The notes under the pieces: model-generated
What the model saw: only the letters and a program-made list of their open reading frames with translations
The model's database searches: none
What the model was told of the DNA's origin: nothing
Source: Cenococcum geophilum 1.58
Taxonomy: Eukaryota > Ascomycota > Dothideomycetes > Gloniales > Gloniaceae
Direction: 5' to 3'
Assembly: GCA_001692895.1 (NCBI GenBank)
Contig: KV748179.1
Coordinates: forward strand, 806,001 to 870,000
DNA length: 64,000 bases
Program-made: the position numbers and the translations under genes
Shown: positions 1 through 11,954 of the stretch, one piece after another
Layout: each line of letters opens with the position of its first letter
How positions within the stretch are numbered: position 1 is the first letter of the stretch

Positions 1-1094
1 GTTAGGTATAAGGCTAGCAATTATATTAAGTTTAGAAGAAGTAAAGAGTTCCTTAATAGTGTTAAACTAGTCTAGGATTTCTTCCTTAGTCTATTCTATT
101 TGGTCCTCTTTATATATTATATTATATAGAGACTGTGCTATAGTAACTCGTTTATCCCTTTTAACCTATACGCCTTAGTAACGTAAAAGGGTTTATAGGT
201 TGCGGATAGTAGTAGGGTTATAGGCCTTAAAAATAGCTTCTATAAAGTCCGCGAAGTCTTCCTAGTACTATTCCTATAGGTCGTCGTTTATAAACTTAAA
301 GTATTTATACTTAAGGGTTTTAAATTAAATATAGTTGTTAATGTTATCTATAGACGTAAGGTCGACTCCTTATCTCTACTTCTTTTAACCTTTACTAACT
401 TGCTTACTAATATCTGCTATATTATATAATATATTCTAGTGCGTAGTGGGTAAAAGAGGTCTTATAAGGGTCCGTAAAATTAGTTAATAGGCCTATAACG
501 GTTTATAGGAGGGTAAGGGGTCTTTATAAGGGGTTAAAGAGGAGGCTAGGGTATTAAGGTAGTTAGGGTGGTCGCGTTCTTAGTATAATCGCGTTCTTAA
601 CGTAGTTGCGTTAACTACTAGTATAGTAGTTAATATCTCTAATTAAGGTGGAGCGTAAACGTCTTCTAAAACCAGAGTAGATTTAAGGTAATTCTAGGTA
701 AGATAAAGCGTTAGACGTCTTCTAAATCTAGAGTACTTTAATTCTTTTTAACTGAAATAGGGGCTTATAAGGTGGAGCGTCAGACGTCTTTTAAGTAAGT
801 GCGTATCTCCTAATCTATGCGCGCTTACTAATCAGTATTAGTACTAATTTAATGGTATAAATAAGTTGTATCTAGGGGTATAAAATACGTATAGTATTAT
901 ATGCTCATTTAGACGGTGGTAACTATTAATTCTATTAAGGTAGGCTATATAATCTATATACTAACGCACCTTCCCCCTAAGCTAGTGTTTTAGGAGTATA
1001 CTAGACGCGTAAGCGAACTAAACGCGTAAACGCGTACTTAGTATATCAAACCGCGTAAGCACGCGGTTAGTATAGTAGGTGCTATAATTATATA
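1..1094 (-). repeat. Copia 3' LTR (left copy, possibly truncated at window edge)
   Basis: Matches 5989-7082 along its whole length at a constant offset of 5988, with differences almost all transitions. It contains nested ACGCGT-type palindromic segments near 1000-1070. The inner end reads as a RIP-altered CA terminus. Confidence 0.85.
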
Positions 1095-3059
1095 CTAGCG
1101 GTACTTAGAAAATGGAACCACTTATATATAGCCTCCGTAATTGCCTTAATAGAACTATAAAAGACGTAAGAAAATACATAGGAAATCCCTCCTAAGGTGC
1201 CTTTTAGGTTGCCTTCCGAACGGTGCTCCAAGCTAGCCGTAAGTCCTGCTTANGGTCCNTAAAATAAACTATACGCCCTTTAACGGGCCGTAAATACACT
1301 GTACGGCCTTCCGAACGGGCTGTAACTAAACCATAAATGCTCTATTAGTCTCGCTCTACCCATTCTATAACCTTTAGGTTAAGCTTATTTATATTAATTA
1401 GGGTTTTAAGAGCTTAACACGGCTTTACCTTCGTTATAACATCTACTAGGTTATCTCCGCTGCTAATCTATTTAACCTCTATAATCTCGCGTTATTTATA
1501 GGCCTAATATAGGCATATTAGGTCAACCATAAGCCTCTTTTCTTATATCGTACCTAGTTTAACTAGGCAGTTATAGAGGGACTTTAAATCGGTATATAAA
1601 ATTAGGGGTAGCTACTCCAGTTATAGGATCTTCTAGATTATTAATTTAATTATGGCTGCTATATTAAAGCCATAGGCTAGTGTATATAGTTTAGAAGCTA
1701 GTATACTGCGGGTTACTCGCTTACATTTAATTAAAGACTAATATAGTATATTTACATCTTAATTATAGTCCGTAAGTACAATTATAAAGCTAATTTACAA
1801 TAACAGGTCCCTATTATTGGCGAAGGAGGCGTTTATAAATACCATTACGCTAATAGAATTTAGGTCTAGCGGTATAAAAGTAAATCCTCTTATCGCGTTA
1901 TTAATCTGCCATTAAATGCGCTTATTAAGCTGCTTAACATTTTCTTCTTATAAATCTACTGCCTAGGCCGCAAAGGATAAGTTATAGGTAGATTTGGGTT
2001 AACAAACTATGGTAATATAGGCACCTCTTACACGCTATACAGCGTATTAGTCCTTTATATTTATGGTTTTACGGGTCTCTTTGCAGGAACTAGTAAGGTC
2101 TATAGGCTTTACCGTAATAGGCTTTAGGTTTTAAGCTTAGCGTTCCTAAGTTAGCTAGATTAAGTTGCCTTTTTATATAATTAAGCCTCTATTAAACTTA
2201 ATTGGAGTCTACTTAGTTAACTGCTCCCGTGGCTTTACTAGGAACTTAGCCTCTTATAGTTTGGTTTCTTCCGCGTCCATAAAAGTTTAGTCCGCTAAAA
2301 AGAGGGTATTATCTATTTAGAGTCTAATGATGCTAAGGCCGTTCAATAGGGTATATAAAAGGTAAGGGTTATAGGTTAACTGCTCTATCTTAAGTTTACT
2401 AACATAGTGCTAGTAGTATATCTTAAACTAGTGGTTTCTAGCTTCTAGTACTCCGTAAAGTGGTTTTATAACCTATAAAATTATTCCTAGTTATAGATTA
2501 AGCTCGAGCGGTAGCCATATAAAGATATCCCTACTTAAGTAGATATTAGACTGCATATAGGCTTATAAGATATCCCGTAAGTAAAAAGCTATAGGTTTAG
2601 TTTTCTATAGACCCGGTATAAGCGCAAGTATAATCTATTAACTAACCCGTTAAATTATAGGCGATTATATAAGGATAAGATCCTTTCCCTAGTCGTTATA
2701 AGCTTATATAATAAGCCTTGACTTTTTAAAGGCTTTATTAGTACTAGGGTACTTAATTTTGTTAATAAAGCGCGAGTTAAATATATAGACGCCTTGCGGA
2801 ATGTCTCTCTCCGTTATAACCGCAAAGACGCCCTTCTTAAGTAGTCCGTTAATCTCTTTACGTCGTAAGTCTATAAAGGGGGTTTCCTATATTAAAACTA
2901 ATATATCCGCAGGCGGAGATTGTTTTGCGGATATACCTATAGAGGTGTCTATAAAGGTTAGGTAATTCTCCATTATAGGGTTTTTAGTTGCGGGGTACTT
3001 TTAGGGGCACCCTTAGCCACGCTTTATAGTAGGTTTTATAGGCTTAGTAGGTTTCTAGG

Positions 3060-3190
3060 GGACTTCTTTAGTAGGTAAGAGTGCTTCTAGTTTATCTAGT
3101 TTAGTAGGTGCTTCTAGTTTATCTAATTTAGTAGGTGCTTTTAGTTTATCTAGCTCAGCGGGTACTTCTAGTTCGTCTGGCTTAACGTTA
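3060..3190. repeat. About 30-bp tandem repeat inside the Copia fossil
   Basis: Roughly four imperfect units containing TTAGTAGGTGCTTCTAG, in the stretch between integrase and reverse transcriptase. This is the region that is a variable linker in Copia polyproteins. Confidence 0.7.
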
Positions 3191-5759
3191 TAGGTGCTTT
3201 CGGGCCGAAAATAGGGTTTTATAGATGTGCTTTTAAAGCTTATCGGTCTACTAAGGAGCTATATACAGCAGGTCTCGTCTTTTACGGCTAGTAGACGGTA
3301 AGGTCTAGTCTAATTGCCGCTTTCTTGCCATATAAGGACTTTAGAGTTAAGCGGGAGGTTGTGTACTAGGGTTGTATTAGGTCCGTTGCGGTAGTATAGG
3401 GCGTTATTAATAGCTTATTTGGCCCATAGTTTAACTATCTCGGCTATTGCCTTCTATATTATAGCTGCTTATTCCGTAATAGACGGGGTAGGGGGATCTA
3501 GGTTACTTATCCTTAGGTAAGCTCTATAGACTAAGAGGGTAGGTACTAGTCCGTCAGGGCCAGTAGTGTCGTTAACGGCTTTTATAGCTATCTATAAAGC
3601 CAGTTCCTTTTAGATATTCTTACACTTATCTATAATAATCTGGTAAGCTCTCTATAAAGCTAAGTAAGCTCGCTTAATAAGCTTAATGGACTAGTACGCC
3701 TTAACTAGAATGGCTTTTATTAATATAGCTATGGCCATAGTATACTACTAGAATTCCTTACTAATAAAGTTCCTACTAGCGTCGTGGGTAATATACTTAG
3801 GAGGCCTAAGGTATATATTAATCTAGCAGGTCTATAAAATATCCTAAGTATATTTTATAGATATATTTTGCAACTAATGGGCGGCTTAATAGCGGGTTAC
3901 CTTATTAATTATATATAATACTAGACTGCTATTAATGTACATAATATCTACGTATACTAAGTGGTTGAAATTAAGGTCCTTATAAAGGGTAAACTTAAAT
4001 CTACCTAGGGAACGTCCGTATTTCTAGTAGAAAGAGCAGTATTTAGTTAGGTAGTTAATTGCCTTCCTATTAACGTTGTTATATCCAGAACGTTTAAGGA
4101 CTCTATATAGCTTTTTAGCTAATAGGTGGCCGAAGCGGCGGTATAGGCGGTGGATCTCCGTACTAGTAAGGTAGTATAGGTTATAGTTAAAAGATTCCTA
4201 AATATAGGTCCGTAAAGTCTCTCCCTATATAAGGAATGGGTGTCTAAAACGTTATATAATTAGTAGGGTAATATATTTACTTCTTAGGGCAGTTATAGGG
4301 CCAATTACGGTGTTTATAACGTTGTTATAGTAGACCTATAACCTATTTATATCTATAAGGCAGAGTAGAAAAGGGGTATCCGCTTTTACCACGTGGAAGT
4401 TAACTAGGCTAATTAGGGTCTCAACTGCAACTAATCTAATTAATATAGTTAAGCCGATGCCGAATTAAACATTTACGGCCCTAGATTGCATAGTATTAAT
4501 GTCTATATTATTATTTACGGTGGTCTTATATATAAGGTATTATCCGTAACCTATAGTAGACTTCTTAGAGGCACCTATATCGATTATAACGCCATAGAAT
4601 TCTTTAGGGGTATAGCGTTCTGTAGTAATATATGTAAATAGGTCCTATTTATGGTCCATAACGTCTATAACGGGTCTAACAGGTGTGCTTATAGGCCAGT
4701 TTTTGAGTACAATTAAGTGTATAAAGGAACGGTCGGCTAATATGGTTATAGTATTAAAGGCTTAACTGTCCGTAAAAGGTCTAAAAGTAGTTAGGAACGT
4801 CTCTAAGGTCTCCTATTCCTAAGCGTCTAAGTTAAAATTAATTATAAGGGCTTCTATTAACTTATTAAGAGACTCTTCTACTTCCTTTCCTTTATATTCT
4901 AAGATAAACTGGTTAATCCGTTTATTAAATTTCTTCTTAAACCTGTTACGTTCTTTTTAGGTATGCCTTATAGACTAATATCCTTTCTTACCGCATATAA
5001 AGCACTTCTAATTGGTTTATCTGTGGGGGTATGCTTTTATACGGGAGTTATTATAGAGGTTGCGGGTAGAACCTAGTCGGTATAGGTGCTGCTAGCAGTA
5101 GCGGTAGTTTGTAAAGTAGGTATTTAAGTTAGTTTACGGATTTTATAGGTCCGTAATAAAGGCTTAAATACTGCCTAGTAGGTTTAAGGCTTTATATATT
5201 ATAATAGAGGACCGTAAATCGTTAATAAGGCCAGCTATAGTGTCTATAGGCTTATAATAGGCGTATTTATAGGGTTCCATTTCCTAGTAGGCCATAATTA
5301 GTTTATTATATAAGAAGTCGTCCATTTAAAGCTTAATATTAAGACCGTACTATAGGTAGCGGAGGTCTTTAATAAGGATTTATAGGCACTCTATAGTTAA
5401 TTTTTTAGTATTCTTATTTATTACGGTCCGTAACTTAGTCGCATTCTATTAGGTAAGGATATTACGCCTATATTTTGGCCCTTTAAAGTAGTTATATATA
5501 GCCTTATATAGCTTATTAAAGGGAATACTAAGGGGGTTGCTCTTAAGGTTAGTATAGTAGTAGTTAAGTGCTAGGCCGCGCAGTATGGTAAAGTAGGCTT
5601 AGCTAAACTCCTATTTAGGGATATTAGCCTTCTAATAAAGGTCCGTAAAGATAGTTAGTTTAAAGTTAAAATTATCGTTTTTACTGCTGTACTTAGATTT
5701 ATCGGTATAGAGCTTAGCTAAATTAGCTAGCTCCTTGCCATAGGTCTTTACTTAGGTAG

Positions 5760-5905
5760 TTTACGGATCTATAGCTTATAGATTTATAGCTTGCGGATAT
5801 ATAGCTTGCGGATCTATAGCTTAAATAATAAAAGGGTTTTAGTCCGTGTTTTAGTTTATAGGGGTATTATAGTCCGTAATTTGGGTTATAGGGGTATTAC
5901 GGTCC
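5760..5905. repeat. Two short tandem repeats near the start of Copia gag
   Basis: Four or so units of a 15-bp GCGGATCTATAGCTT motif (5762-5823) are followed by two units of about 30 bp containing TATAGGGGTATTA (5850-5900). Confidence 0.65.
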
Positions 5906-5988
5906 GTAACTTAAATACTAGGTATACTTTAGCCCGTAAGATCAATTTTAAAACTACTTAGGTTTATAGGATAAATTTAGTTAAGAGG

Positions 5989-7082
5989 GTTAAGTATAAG
6001 GCTAGCGATTATATTAAGTTTAGAAGAAGTAAAGAGTTCCTTAGTAGTGTTAAACTAGTCTAGAATTTCTTCCTTAGTCTATTTTATTTGGTCCTCCTTA
6101 TATATTATATTATATAGAGACTATACTACAGTAACTCGTTTATCCCTTTTAACCTATACGCCTTAGTAACATAAAAGGGTTTATAGGTTATGGATAGTAG
6201 TAGGGTTACAGGCCTTAAAAATAGCTTCTATAAAGTCCGCGAAGTCTTCCTAGTACTATTCCTATAGGTCATTATTTATAAACTTAAAGTATTTGTACTT
6301 AAGGGTTTTAAATTAAATATAGTCGTTAATGTTATCCGTAGACGTAAGGTTAACTCCTTATCTCCACTTCTTTTAACCTTTACTAACTTGCTTACTAATG
6401 TCTGCTATACTATATAATATATTCTGGTGCATAGTGGGTAGGAGAGGTCTTATAAAGGTCTATAAAATCGGTTAACGGGCCCGTAACGGTTTATAGAAGG
6501 GTAAGAGGTCTTTGTAAGGGGTTAGAGAGAAGGCCGGGGTATTAAGGTAGTTAGGGTAGTCGCGTTCTTAGTATAATCGCGTTCTTAATATAGTCGCGTT
6601 AACTACTAGTATAGTAGTCAATATCTCTAATTAAGGTGGAGCGTAAACGTCTTCTAAAACTAGAGTAGATTTAAGGTAATTCTAGGTAAGGTAAAGCGTT
6701 AGACGTCTTCCAAATCTAAAGTACTTTAATTCTCTTTAACTAAAATAGGGGCTTGTAAGGTGGAGCGTTAGACGTCTTCTAAGTAAGTGTGTATCTCCTA
6801 ATCTGTGCGCGATTACTAATTAGTATTGGTACTAATTTAATGGTATAAGTAAGTCGTGTCTAGGGGCACGAAATACGTATAGTATTATATGCTCATTTAG
6901 ACGGTAGTGACTGTTAATTCTATTGAGGTGGGCTACGTGGTCTATATACTAACGCACCTTCCCCCTAAGCTAGTGTTTTAGGAGTGCACCAGACGCGTAA
7001 GCGAACTAAACGCGTAAACGCGTACTTGGTGTATCGAACCGCGTAAGCACGCGGTTAGTACAGCAGGTGCTGTAATTATACA
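5989..7082 (-). repeat. Copia 5' LTR (right copy)
   Basis: Direct repeat of 1-1094. Its outer end at 7082 is CA on the plus strand, so the element starts with TG on its own strand. About 1.1 kb is long for a fungal Copia LTR. The inner boundary is set only by where the alignment reaches the window edge, so the true LTR could extend a little further. Confidence 0.8.
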
Positions 7083-7249
7083 ATATCTTATAGTTATTAA
7101 TAAATAAGTATTTAAAAAAGATATATTTTGGTGCTGTATATATAGTAGCTACCTATTGTTACAGAGTAAGTATAAGCGGCGATAATATATAGCAAAGTAG
7201 ATATTATTAAGCTATGTATATAAACTGTGTGTAAGGGCGCGAAGAGACT
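7083..7249. other. AT-rich stretch without recognisable genes
   Basis: Flank of the Copia LTR. I see no coding signal, and no repeat that matches elsewhere in the window. Confidence 0.5.
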
Positions 7250-7515
7250 TTGGGGCAGATTTAAAGGAATAGTATAATATTGTCGACCTGAATCAGGTTA
7301 TCTTGTCACCGACTCAGCTACCTCCCATTGAGTCAGTCATTGAGTCAGTCATTGACTCGGTCACCCACCCCTTGTTTCCATTCCCACCCCCTACCCCCGT
7401 CTCGTTCTCATTTCCTACACCTTTCCTATGTATATATAGAGGCTATTAGAGCCACATTCAATAGACAGAGTCCTCATTCTTTTCTTACAATCGGTGCACG
7501 GACTACCGATCGACA
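7250..7515 (+). repeat. LTR-like fragment related to 17350-17596
   Basis: The block from about 7440 to 7515, ending in GGACTACCGATCGACA, closely matches 17521-17596. Looser similarity extends upstream, with a pyrimidine-rich stretch and a TATATA segment in the same order. At 17596 this sequence is the end of the 5' LTR of Gypsy fossil A, so this is probably a solo or partial LTR of that family. No TSD was identified. Confidence 0.55.
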
Positions 7516-8237
7516 AATATTCTATCTAAATCTAGGGGTATAGCTCTTACAGAAAACAAGACGTTGCGTAAGGAAGAGAAAGGAATAACGAGAGAATCTT
7601 ATAATTAAATAGTCAGGGGTCGTAGTCGATGCGTGCGCACGTGCGCACGCGGTCTTCGACAGTCTTCGGTAGAATTCGATTGATCTTGATTCTTGACAGA
7701 ACTTGGCAGAAGTCGTTCAAGCTGGCAGAACTCGGCAGAATTCGGCCAAAGCGTCGGAATTCGTCTGTCGAGTGTTTCACCAAGACATTCCTACTGTAAC
7801 TGGGCTAGTCCCGTTACACTGTGTAATAAAATTAAAACATCATATAAGGAAAGAAGGTAAGGAAACGGGAAGAAAGGGTATATATTATTAAGCACGGGGC
7901 GGAATAGGATTTAGGTAGCGGTCCTAGTAGAGCTTAGCAGAATTCAGTGGACTCTGGTAGAATTTGGTGGACCTTAGTAGAATTTAGTGGACTTTGGTAG
8001 AATATAGCAGAATACGGCAGATTACCGTTAGATTGCTATAGGTTGCAGTAAATTGCGGTCTTGTGGTCGGTCTCTAATTACTAAGTTAGTAGGAATAGGT
8101 AGACGTGTATAAGATATCATTAACACTGGCATGAATTTCCACCTTCGCCTACATCATATACAAGTATTATTAATGCCTGAAACCATTCGCGAACACATCA
8201 GCGAAATATAAAACTCCTATCCAAACGCATTCCCACC
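7516..8237. repeat. Gene-free border with degenerate GCAGAATTCGG minisatellite
   Basis: Repeated GGCAGAATTCGG/GGTAGAATTTGGTGGAC-like units of about 11-22 bp occur at 7690-7750 and 7925-8030. GTGCGCACGTGCGCAC at 7633-7648 is a near-palindrome. There is no convincing gene; short open stretches here have no coding character. Confidence 0.6.
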
Positions 8238-10924
8238 CTAATTTTGTGCAACTCCAATCGGCGGCCGCGGCAAGTACGTCTGCCCATAAATCATCCCACC
8301 ATTCTCCGCGGGCTGCCACTGTTCTCCCGAACCCCAATTTTTCGCAACTTCGATCTGCGGCTGAGGCTGCGGCTGCGGTAAGTACGTCTGTCCATAAGTC
8401 ATCCCACCATTCTCCGCAGGCTGCCACTGCTCTCCCAAGCTATTAAACCTGTTCAGCACCTGTGGCTCCGGTGCCGGTGCAGAATGCCATTCAACTTTAA
8501 TCGGATTATCTTTGCTGAGTTTCATGCCATTGTGCCACAGCTCGAAACGGAGATCCGCAGCACCCAGCGCGACCTTGATGACATAATTGATGCGGTGGTA
8601 CTTTTGCCCCGTATTCCACCAATGGCGGTTCTTAAGTTTGAACATGGTGAGAGGGAGACCAGAGAAGTCGGAAGAGATATCGCAGAGTTTTTGACAGGCT
8701 GTCGAGGGTCAGTTAGGTTAAGGCTAGAGTAGTGGTGAGAACTTGCAGGTGTTCATGACGAGAGGTAGCATGTCTTTGTCCATCTCGCTGGAGACGACAG
8801 CTGTTGGAAATATGCGGGACGGGTTTGGGTTGAATGGGGTCGCTGGAGGGCATTTACGGGAAAATTGCTTCACGATAGGGTAGTCAATTGACACGGGTTC
8901 ACCCTTTAATGCAAGTCAGCCTCTTGACAACGCTCCCTAATGTGTAATTTTACCTGTTTGATAAACCAGCTGATACAATCAGGAATGTATAGCTTTCCAT
9001 CGAAAGTATCTTTCTGTGTAGGTTGTCCAAAGTGCTGGGGGTTTTGCGGGTCGAAGAGTACCTTGCATGCCGTGCCATACGAGGCTCGACTGCATCGCCA
9101 TTCGAGAACTGATCTATTCGTCCTGATTTTTTGTACTCTATCGGCAACAATACCCTTGCACACGACGAGTTGTGGATCAGGAGCTACTCTGACTTGCAGG
9201 GATCGAGCATTGGGAAACGGAGCGTTGCCAAAAGAGTAGCGCTCTCGAAGACGTCCCTGAACATACGCAGAATTCCCCAGACCTCCGGAGACCACGAGGT
9301 GGGCCTGTGGATTTTCAATGATTCAAACCTCTTCATAGGAGCATGAAAAAAACTCACGACTTGTTCTTGTGGAAATTTTTGCTGCAAGCGGACAAGTTGT
9401 TTGTCGATGAGTTCGAAGAGCTTCACGATCTGCTGCTTTCAGTTCTCTTCCGACCTAAATGGGGATCTACTTACCTGAGCATCAAAGTACCCTTGAATCT
9501 CATTTCTGATATATTGTTAATTATCGTGGTATTTCAGATTAGATTTTACACGTACTGACCTTTTGAGCCGCATATCTCCGTGTTTGATTCCCACATTTTC
9601 GTTCACATAGCCACGATGAATTTTAGGTATTGCAAGGTAGTAGTCAGCGACATCGTCCGAAGAGCCGTACTCGCACTTCGCGTTTTGATACTCTCTACTC
9701 TTGGCCATTTGCCAGGCTATATCGTCTAATTCCTTTGGCTGGAGCCCTGTTGGTGTTATTCGATTCGCCAACTCTAGTCGATTACGAACAGATTCTTCGA
9801 AGGCTGTATCAAGTTGAACGGATCCGATTGTAGCACCTCAAGACGGATTAGATGTTATAGACCCAATGGAAGGGGAGACAATTGGAGATACCCTGTACGA
9901 CATCCATTTGCTCCAAGCTCAACGACCCCATGCCGCCTGTGTTCGTAACTCTGAGAACACTCAAATCCTAAAATTTCTAATCAGTATTCATAAACATACA
10001 ACAGTAAATAGGGTACCAACCGTTGTTCCTCCTCCAATATCACAAACTAGTAGCACGTCTCTTTCCTACACCATTGGTAAGCCTGTAGATCTAAATCAAA
10101 CGGGAAAGAAACCATACATTGAACAGCCTAGGAAACTCGCGTGCAGTATGAACAGCTGCTGCCTCGGCCTCAGTCAATCCAATATCAACCTTATGATTCG
10201 GATACCTGCCAAATCCAGCCCGCTCAATTGTCGATCGGAATCTTTCGATGGTCGGCACCGGCTTCCAGGTTGTAGGGACGCTGAAGATAAATTCAATATT
10301 TGCATCCTCCCATCGATTAGCCAATTCGCCTTTCAACTTCTGTTGAATCGTCTGGTACAGAAATCTGAAGAAATCGCAATATCTGCAAAAGCTGTCAGAA
10401 TGATGTCAATCTAACAATGCGACACACACTTACAGCCGCTCAACTTCTTGAATTGACTCCGGACACACATCTTGGTTCTTCGTGTCTCTTCGAGCTTGGA
10501 GGAGCCTGTCCTCGTCCAGAAATGTCTTGAACCACTCCTTACATTCTTTGTTATCACTCATCTGCTCCGACGAGGTTTCTGAAAGGAAGCCCCATGACGA
10601 TGGTGTAGTGGAATTCTTGGGATACACAAGGACAGTTGGAACCTTGAGAATTTGGTTAGTACTCACGTCGACGGAGATTTATTTTCCAACAGAGGTATTG
10701 GAACTCGCGTGACAGTAAAGTACCTTATTTTCCACAGCGCTAGATCTCCCAGGCCATTTTTGCAGCCAACGAACATTTTCCTCTCCAGTTGCGATGTTGC
10801 AGAATGCGACGCCGGTACCTGTGTAAACGATGAGTGAAGGTCCAAAAATGATGAGGTAGATCATACATGTCATGCCAAAATCGATGGCAATGACCAATTC
10901 TGGCCGTGAAACATTATCGGACAT
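8238..10924 (-). CDS. Hsp70-like (actin-fold ATPase) protein, 12 exons
   Basis: Fungal Hsp70-related protein; my spliced model gives 697 residues. Exons on the minus strand: 10867-10924, 10724-10818, 10434-10642, 10118-10382, 10021-10065, 9892-9967, 9552-9836, 9475-9491, 9358-9432, 8954-9304, 8747-8903, 8238-8698. All phases close, every intron ends in AG, and most carry a CTAAC/CTTAC-like branch site. The start MSDNVSRPELVIAIDFGMTC gives phosphate-1 (DFGMT). Exon 5 ends with phosphate-2 (CDIGGGTT) and continues as DLSVLRV, and exon 10 opens with the adenosine-site SGGLGNSAYVQ. The C-terminus has two copies of GEQWQPAENGGM-YGQTYLP separated by a PQ-rich linker. Such proteins are often expanded in ascomycetes near incompatibility-type genes; the client is unknown. 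The exon 7 and 9 edges are the least certain, exon 5 uses an unusual GTTGGT donor, and the last intron is GC-AG (GCAAGT). Confidence 0.88.
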
Positions 10925-11954
10925 GATGACACATCGGGAAAGGCTGAAAACGGAAGAAGTTGGTCGGAGGGGTTCAAAAGGTTGATGTATGAGGGTATTG
11001 GCAAGGTGGCATTTGCAGACTGAAAATGATGGTACCACAGCTGGGCGCTCTTGGGTGCTTCACTTTTGAGAAAAGAGGTGTGGACGCCCTACGATCTAGG
11101 GTATGTTCGATAACTTTTTTTGGCCAGGCCGACTCCACCAGGTGGCCGCAGCCTTTCCACCTGGTGGAAGGCGTTCGTTCGGCAGGCGATTCGTCAGAAA
11201 GGAGCGTCGCCAGATGAGACTGATAGTTATATAATCCGCCCAGGGCGTTGGAAAAGCCTATCGATACTGTGGCTAATATATATGGCTTTATGATTGGCGT
11301 CGAACTAGATCGCGTGATGGTGAAAATAGGTCAAAAATGGGCAGAATCGATTAACCTGGTCGTGTCGGTGTTCCACCAGGACCCCCTTCAAAATGGTAGT
11401 TATCGAACATGCCCTATTCTCACAAAATTCGACTGAAGCAGCACTAGCCTCGTTTACCTCTTGGGCCAGGCTACAGGGACTTATGCAGAGTGATGGCTAA
11501 TAAGAGACTGACTTCGCCACCAAGCAACGATCGAGGCTTCAGATTTCTAAATAGAAATTGACTAGGCACTAAAAAAGAGGGGGTGGCCGCGTTTGCAAAC
11601 ATTTTGGCAGCGATGATTTCTTTTGATCTGTTTGTTCTAGAATCTGGATCCATGGACAATGTGCCCCGCTAAGGTTTGGCTAGGATGTTTCTCTTAGATT
11701 CGCCAAGATTGCCTCATAACGGTTAAGCCGTGGCGCGGGGTGAATGGAGTGAGAAGATGAGGTAAATTTATAGATCATTAGTTCCATCAGTTGCTTCTAC
11801 GTTCCCATGATTGACTGATTGAATATTCTCCATAAATCCTCGTTAAACGCTGCAGTTGTTAGACCTGGCCTGGAGCTTCTAGCTGCTATCGAAGCCTCTT
11901 GGAATCAACTTCACCTTCCGTATTTTAATTTTTGCGATTGAAAATCACCCCACG
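10925..11954. promoter_or_regulatory. Shared upstream region of two divergent genes
   Basis: About 1.03 kb separates the start codons of the Hsp70-like gene (minus) and the membrane-protein gene (plus). It holds a complete MITE (11099-11414). Two 11-bp palindromes inside it, CCACCAGGTGG at 11135-11145 and CCACCTGGTGG at 11157-11167, resemble dyad binding sites. I see no clear TATA box. Confidence 0.5.
11099..11414. mobile_element. 316-bp MITE with TA target duplication (Tc1/mariner type)
   Basis: The left end GGGTATGTTCGATAACT is repeated inverted at the right end (AGTTATCGAACATGCCC) with one mismatch in 17 bp. Both ends are flanked directly by TA (11097-11098 and 11415-11416). TA duplication and short TIRs fit a Stowaway-like or pogo-type MITE. 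It has no coding capacity. It lacks the AT drift of the repeat desert, so it is either recent or too short to have been hit by RIP. Confidence 0.75.

Larger units (their letters stand above)
1..7082 (-). mobile_element. Ty1/Copia LTR retrotransposon fossil (RIP-degraded)
   Basis: Minus-strand element bounded by two long direct repeats, with gag near 4.9-5.9 kb and pol running towards lower coordinates. Recognisable parts in Copia order are a CCHC-type zinc knuckle near 5000, a GAG-pre-integrase segment with the H-R-x5-F-G-H pattern near 4130-4170, integrase at about 3.4-4.1 kb, reverse transcriptase at about 2.0-3.0 kb and RNase H at about 1.3-1.9 kb. Order gag-PR-INT-RT-RH separates Copia from Gypsy. 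It is thoroughly broken, with many interruptions in every domain, and C-to-T/G-to-A change is heavy, so it is an old, silenced copy. The left LTR may be cut by the window edge. Confidence 0.85.

Noticed and set aside
7328-7543. 71-codon frame with MSQSLSQSL start
   Set aside because: Falls in a short tandem GAGTCAGTCATT repeat and an LTR-like fragment; low complexity.
8906-10414. Several plus-strand frames across the Hsp70-like gene, including one of 182 codons
   Set aside because: They run opposite to well-supported exons with Hsp70 phosphate motifs and consistent splice phases.
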